Below are positions 60,296 through 64,000 of a stretch of 64,000 nucleotides of DNA, in pieces. A program made the translations under genes and the position numbers. How positions within the stretch are numbered: position 1 is the first letter of the stretch; each line of letters opens with the position of its first letter. Under the pieces are notes generated by a model. It made no database searches. It was not told the DNA's origin and was given only the letters and a program-made list of their open reading frames with translations. Origin of the DNA: Pseudoclavibacter sp. RFBB5 (lineage in GTDB: Bacteria > Actinomycetota > Actinomycetes > Actinomycetales > Microbacteriaceae). The DNA is taken from positions 124,001-188,000 of the forward strand of contig NZ_PSTZ01000006.1 in the NCBI RefSeq assembly GCF_002931555.1, in the 5' to 3' direction.

Positions 60296-61525
60296 ATGAA
60301 GAACAACGTCAAGCAGCTGAGTCTCACCTCGCTGCACCTCGCCGCCGGCGGCGTCATCGCGCCGCTCCTGCTGTCACTCCTGTTCGGCCTCCTCGGCCTC
60401 GGCGTCGGACTCCTCTTCGTGCTGGGCGTCGGCGTCATCGTTCTCGCGGGCCTCGCCTTCGCGTTCCGTGGCGTCTCGGCCTTCGAGCGTCGCCGCGTCG
60501 CCGCCCTCTACGACCGTCCGCTCGACGACTCCGGGATGCGCCGCTCGCGTCGCCGCGACGGCTGGCGGTTCGTGCTCACCCCGCTCGTCCAGTTCGCGGA
60601 CGGGGCCAACTGGAAGGCCATGCTGCACCTCGTGATCGTCGCCGTCCTCGGCACGCTGACCCTCGGTTCGCTGCAGCTCGGCGTCTCGGGCGTCTTCGCG
60701 CTCTTCTCTCCGCTGCAGAATCGAGAGACGCTGAGCGTGTGGGGCATGGACTTCGCCGTCACCCCGTTCGTCGGGGTCCTCATCGGCATCGGGATGCTGC
60801 TCGTCGCCGTCGCGCTCATCGTCGCGTTCGCCTACGTGCAGCGCGCCGCATCCATCAGCCTCCTCTCCCGCGACCGGGAGCAGCAGCTGGAGGAGGAGGT
60901 GCGCGACGCGGGTCGTCGCCGCACCGTGGCCGTTCGCGGTGCCGCCACGGAGCGCGACCGCATCGAGCGCGACCTGCACGACAGCGTGCAGCCTCGCCTC
61001 GTCTCGATCGGTATGACCCTCGGCATGGCCAAGACGAAGCTCGACTCCGACCCGTCCCGTGCGGCGGAGCTCATCGACGAGGCGCACGCCTCCACGAAGG
61101 AGGCCGTGACGGAGCTGCGCCAGCTGGCCCGCGGCTTCCAGCCGGCCGTGCTCACCGACCGTGGCCTCGATGCCGCGCTCTCCGGCCTCGCGGCGCGCTC
61201 CCACATCCCGGTTGTGCTGGACGCGCAGCTGCCGGGCCGCTGCTCGCAGGACGCGGAGGCCGCCGTGTACTTCGCGGTCGCCGAATCGCTGGGCAACGCG
61301 GCGAAGCACTCCGGCGCTTCGGAGATCTCGGTGCAGGTTCGCATGCGCGGCTCGATGCTGTGGGCTCGCATCCAGGACGACGGACGGGGCGGGGCGCGCC
61401 TCATCCCCGGCGGCGGGCTCGACGGCGTCACCGACCGCATCGAGGCGGCGGGCGGCGGGATCACGATTTCCAGCCCACCGGAAGGACCGACGACGATCGA
61501 GGTGAGCGTGCCATGCGCATCCTGA
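60296..61525 (+). CDS. sensor histidine kinase (NarL/LiaS-type, HisKA_3)
   Basis: This 409-residue membrane kinase has four hydrophobic helices: two at about 16-60, one near 110-140 and one at 155-183. The dimerisation helix follows, with His228 in ERDRIERDLHDSVQPRLVSI, then an HATPase domain with SLGNAAKHSGASEI (N box) and QDDGRGGARLIPGGGLDGV (G box). There is no large outer domain, as in intramembrane-sensing LiaS/DesK-type kinases that monitor the envelope. The ATG at 60296 is used. It overlaps the response regulator gene by 13 bases, and the third operon gene encodes a DUF4097-like membrane protein. Confidence 0.92.
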   Translation: MKNNVKQLSLTSLHLAAGGVIAPLLLSLLFGLLGLGVGLLFVLGVGVIVLAGLAFAFRGVSAFERRRVAALYDRPLDDSGMRRSRRRDGWRFVLTPLVQFADGANWKAMLHLVIVAVLGTLTLGSLQLGVSGVFALFSPLQNRETLSVWGMDFAVTPFVGVLIGIGMLLVAVALIVAFAYVQRAASISLLSRDREQQLEEEVRDAGRRRTVAVRGAATERDRIERDLHDSVQPRLVSIGMTLGMAKTKLDSDPSRAAELIDEAHASTKEAVTELRQLARGFQPAVLTDRGLDAALSGLAARSHIPVVLDAQLPGRCSQDAEAAVYFAVAESLGNAAKHSGASEISVQVRMRGSMLWARIQDDGRGGARLIPGGGLDGVTDRIEAAGGGITISSPPEGPTTIEVSVPCAS

Positions 61526-62241
61526 TCTGCGAAGATTCCGCGCTCCTGCGGGAGGGCATCGCCCGCCTGCTCGAGGACGCCGGACACACGATGGTCGGCA
61601 TCCTCGCCGACGACGGTCGCCTTGATCGGCTCGTCGCCGAAACGGACCCCGACCTTGTGATCCTCGATGTCCGCCTCCCGCCCGGCTTCACCGACGAGGG
61701 CATTCGTGCGGCGCTTCGGCTCCGCGCCACTGACCCCGGCTTGGCAGTGCTGGTGCTCTCGCAGTACGTCGAGGAGCGCTACGCCTCCGAGCTCATCTCG
61801 AGCTCGCGCGGCGGCCTCGGCTACCTCCTGAAGGACCGGGTCGCCGACGTCGAGCAGTTCCTCGCCGGCGTCGACAACGTCGCGGCTGGCGGCACGGTGC
61901 TCGACTCGGAGGTCGTCGCGCAGCTGCTCGCCAGGAAGACGAGGGATGCGCGCTTCGAGCGGCTCACGCCGCGCGAGTCCGAAGTGCTCGGGCTCATGGC
62001 AGAGGGACGTTCCAATCACGCGATCGCCGAGGCGCTCCACGTGAGCGCCGGGAGCGTCGAGAAGCACATCTCGGCGGTCTTCCAGAAGCTCGAGCTCGAC
62101 CAGGGCGACGGCGGCAACCGGCGCGTGCTGGCCGTCCTCGCGCACCTTGACGGGCAGGGGCACTCGCCCCGCTCGAACCCACAGACACCCCTCGATGGAC
62201 AGGGCCACGCGGCCCGATTCCCGAACGGAGAACTCCGATGA
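61513..62241 (+). CDS. NarL/LuxR-family response regulator
   Basis: This 242-residue regulator has its receiver domain at 1-120 with Asp8, phospho-acceptor Asp52 in LVILDVRLPP and the lysine of YLLKDRV. The LuxR-type DNA-binding domain follows (LTPRESEVLGLMAEGRSNHA, IAEALHVSAGSVEKHISAVF). A 30-residue Pro/Gln-rich tail after the helix-turn-helix contains two copies of LDGQGH. The start overlaps the kinase gene by 13 bases and the stop overlaps the next gene by four, so all three are coupled. Confidence 0.94.
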   Translation: MRILICEDSALLREGIARLLEDAGHTMVGILADDGRLDRLVAETDPDLVILDVRLPPGFTDEGIRAALRLRATDPGLAVLVLSQYVEERYASELISSSRGGLGYLLKDRVADVEQFLAGVDNVAAGGTVLDSEVVAQLLARKTRDARFERLTPRESEVLGLMAEGRSNHAIAEALHVSAGSVEKHISAVFQKLELDQGDGGNRRVLAVLAHLDGQGHSPRSNPQTPLDGQGHAARFPNGELR

Positions 62242-63071
62242 CCACGCCAACGCTCGAACCGGACACGCGCCCTGAGGCCCAGGGTGACAGCACGAAGCGC
62301 TTCGGCTGGATCACGATCACCGTCGCCATCGTGGGCGGGATGGTGGTCGCCGGCACGCTGACGAGCGCCGTCTTCAACAGCCTCCGCGACGTCATGCGCG
62401 ACGAGACGACCATCACGGAGTCGGTTGCGGGAGTGTCCTCGCTGCGCGTCGACGTCGACTCTGTAGGCATCGAGATCGAGTTCGGCGACGTCTCCGAAGC
62501 GCAGCTCGCGGTGGAGACGAAGGGCTTCAAGCAGGCCGGCGACTGGCAGCTCACGACCGAGGGAGGCGAGCTCGCCGTCGAGCGGGCGGGTGGCCGCAGC
62601 GGCGGCCCCTTCGGCGACGAAGAGCTCTCCTTGACGCTGCCGAGGACGTTGTCGGGGGAGGACCTGGATGCTCACATCACCGTCAGCTCCGGGGCCGCGA
62701 GCCTCGAGGGTGACTTCGGCGACCTCGTCATCGAGACGAACTCGGGCGCGAGCAACTTCGAGGGCTCCGCCGCGAACCTCACGGTGAGCACCGGGTCCGG
62801 CGCCACGAACATCGAGGCGGAGGTGTCGGGGGATGTGGTGCTGGCGGCCAACTCGGGTGCTGTCAATGCCGTCTTCACCGGATCCGCGCCCAAGGGCACT
62901 GACATCTCGCTCGAATCGGGCTTCGGCAGCGTCGCGCTCCCTGACGGCGCGTACAAGGTCGAGTCGAACCTCAGCGAGTCCGGAATGGCGAACGTCAACG
63001 TCCGGCAGTCAGACGACGCAGAGAGCACGCTCTCCGTCTCGGTCGGTTCCGGCTTCCTGACGGTCGAGTAG
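62238..63071 (+). CDS. DUF4097-like single-helix membrane protein
   Basis: This 277-residue protein has a cytoplasmic N-terminus (1-24), one membrane helix (25-48, TITVAIVGGMVVAGTLTSAVF) and an extracellular right-handed beta-helix-like domain of short repeats (VSSGAASLEGDFGDLVIETN, SGASNFEGSAANLTVSTGSG), typical of the DUF4097/LiaG-like family. Together with the upstream kinase and regulator it forms a three-gene envelope-response operon, in which such proteins may modulate the kinase or be its output. The ATG overlaps the regulator stop. No terminator was found in the 40 bp before the convergent ABC gene. Confidence 0.85.
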   Translation: MTTPTLEPDTRPEAQGDSTKRFGWITITVAIVGGMVVAGTLTSAVFNSLRDVMRDETTITESVAGVSSLRVDVDSVGIEIEFGDVSEAQLAVETKGFKQAGDWQLTTEGGELAVERAGGRSGGPFGDEELSLTLPRTLSGEDLDAHITVSSGAASLEGDFGDLVIETNSGASNFEGSAANLTVSTGSGATNIEAEVSGDVVLAANSGAVNAVFTGSAPKGTDISLESGFGSVALPDGAYKVESNLSESGMANVNVRQSDDAESTLSVSVGSGFLTVE

Positions 63072-63111
63072 GTCGACGCAGCACCTCACCACTCCCCGGC
63101 ACCCGGCGAGC

Positions 63112-64000
63112 TCAGCGCACCTCGAGGCTCTTGTGGGCCTCGAGGAGGGCGCGGCTGGCCGGGTGCTTCGGCGCGGCGAAGAGCTCGGCGACGGGCGCGG
63201 TCTCGACCACTTCGCCCCGGCTCATGACGGCGACGCGATCGGAGAGCTGGGCCACGACCGCGAGGTCGTGCGAGATGAAGAGGCAGGCGAGGCCGAGGTC
63301 GTTGACGAGCCGCTGGATGAGCGCGAGCACCTGCGCCTGCACCGTCACATCGAGTGACGACACCGGTTCGTCGCACAGCAGCACGTCCGGCTCGGGGGCG
63401 AGGGCCCGCGCGATGGCCACTCGCTGCCGCTGCCCGCCGCTGAGGTGGAGCGGGCGGAGCCCCGCGACCGAGGCGTCGAGCCCGACCTGCTCTAGCGCCG
63501 CCTCGATGGCCGCCCGGTTCGTGCGCACCGAGCTCGACCTGCCAGCGGTGATCGCATCCGCGAGGATCTCGCCCACGGTGCGCCGCGGGTCGAAGCTCGA
63601 CAGTGCATCCTGGGGCACGTAGCCGAGTCTCGGCCGACGCGACCTGCGGCTGCGCTCGGGTGCCGGGTTCCAGGCCTCGCCGAGGAAGGTGACCGACCCC
63701 GCGTCCGGCTGCTCGAGGCCGAGCGCGATGCGGGCGAGCGTCGACTTGCCTGAGCCAGAGCTGCCGACGATGCCGAGCGTCTCCCCGTGGCCGAGGAAGA
63801 ACGAGGCGCCGCGCACGGCATGCACCGGCGCGGCCCCGAGGGTGCGGAAGGTCCGAGACACGGCGCGCACGTCGAGCAGCCGAGGAGCGGTCGCGGCGGC
63901 GGAGGCCGCGGACGCGCTGCCGGACGAGTCGCCGGTTGGCTTCGGCTGCGCTGCCAGGAGCGTTCTGGTGATGTCGTGCTGGGGTGCGCGGAAGAGCTGC
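63112..64000 (-). CDS. fused dipeptide/oligopeptide ABC transporter ATPase, C-terminal part (runs off right edge)
   Basis: The visible part is the C-terminal end of a longer protein. Residues coded at 63890-63999 (QLFRAPQHDITRTLLAAQP) are the typical end of a first DppD-type ATPase domain. An Ala/Ser-rich linker follows, then a complete second, DppF-type domain: GSSGSGKST (Walker A), PQDALSSFDPRRTVGE, LSGGQRQRVAIARAL (signature), VLLCDEPVSSLD (Walker B) and ACLFISHDLAVV (H loop). The GTG at 63870 is an internal codon, not the start, because the frame is open to the edge. Fused DppDF ATPases power peptide, nickel or oligosaccharide uptake in actinobacteria. The stop is at 63112, convergent with the DUF4097-like gene. 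Confidence 0.92.
   Translation of the reverse strand, partial: QLFRAPQHDITRTLLAAQPKPTGDSSGSASAASAAATAPRLLDVRAVSRTFRTLGAAPVHAVRGASFFLGHGETLGIVGSSGSGKSTLARIALGLEQPDAGSVTFLGEAWNPAPERSRRSRRPRLGYVPQDALSSFDPRRTVGEILADAITAGRSSSVRTNRAAIEAALEQVGLDASVAGLRPLHLSGGQRQRVAIARALAPEPDVLLCDEPVSSLDVTVQAQVLALIQRLVNDLGLACLFISHDLAVVAQLSDRVAVMSRGEVVETAPVAELFAAPKHPASRALLEAHKSLEVR

Overview
The window is high-GC DNA (about 70% by eye) with dense, often overlapping genes, frequent GTG/TTG starts, a tig-clpP1-clpP2-clpX block, a GTP-type PEP carboxykinase, DtxR/IdeR-like iron boxes and HtaA-type haem surface proteins. This fits an actinobacterium of the order Micrococcales, probably Microbacteriaceae (inference). No rRNA, insertion sequence, CRISPR array, prophage or replication origin was seen.

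Layout. 1-9866: a left-edge fragment, a GNAT acetyltransferase, a DUF2252 protein, a MurE-type ligase outside any dcw cluster, tRNA-Pro and tRNA-Gly, a SNF2 helicase, a winged-helix protein and an ArsR/SRPBCC pair. 9945-13878: an MHS transporter, an M20 deacetylase/peptidase and an M24 creatinase-fold hydrolase resembling ectoine hydrolase, together a candidate ectoine-utilisation operon. 13997-20927: a membrane protein, then a CitA/CitB-like two-component system divergent from tctCBA. 21194-25440: trigger factor and the ClpXP protease.

25664-31744 holds three genes that plausibly work together: a phosphopantetheinyl transferase, an M1 aminopeptidase and a Pls/PosA-type single-module NRPS with a membrane and hexapeptide-repeat C-terminus. 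This is a candidate pathway for an isopeptide-type poly- or oligo(amino acid). 31816-32855 is a lower-GC toxin-antitoxin-like pair (Doc-like protein plus a 55-residue partner).

33172-44324 is a haem-acquisition locus: a secreted HtaA-like protein, a DUF916/WxL-like membrane protein with a sortase-like tail, HmuTUV, a membrane-anchored surface protein, a double-HtaA protein and, convergent, haem oxygenase. DtxR-like boxes lie upstream of both outer ends.

44650-51296 holds small membrane proteins, a methyltransferase, an APH-fold kinase, an M3 oligopeptidase and uncharacterised genes. 51363-64000 holds valS, an AraC regulator divergent from a Tat-exported protein, pckG divergent from a RamB-like regulator, a metallophosphoesterase, a three-gene envelope-type two-component operon and the 3' part of a fused dipeptide ABC ATPase running off the right edge.
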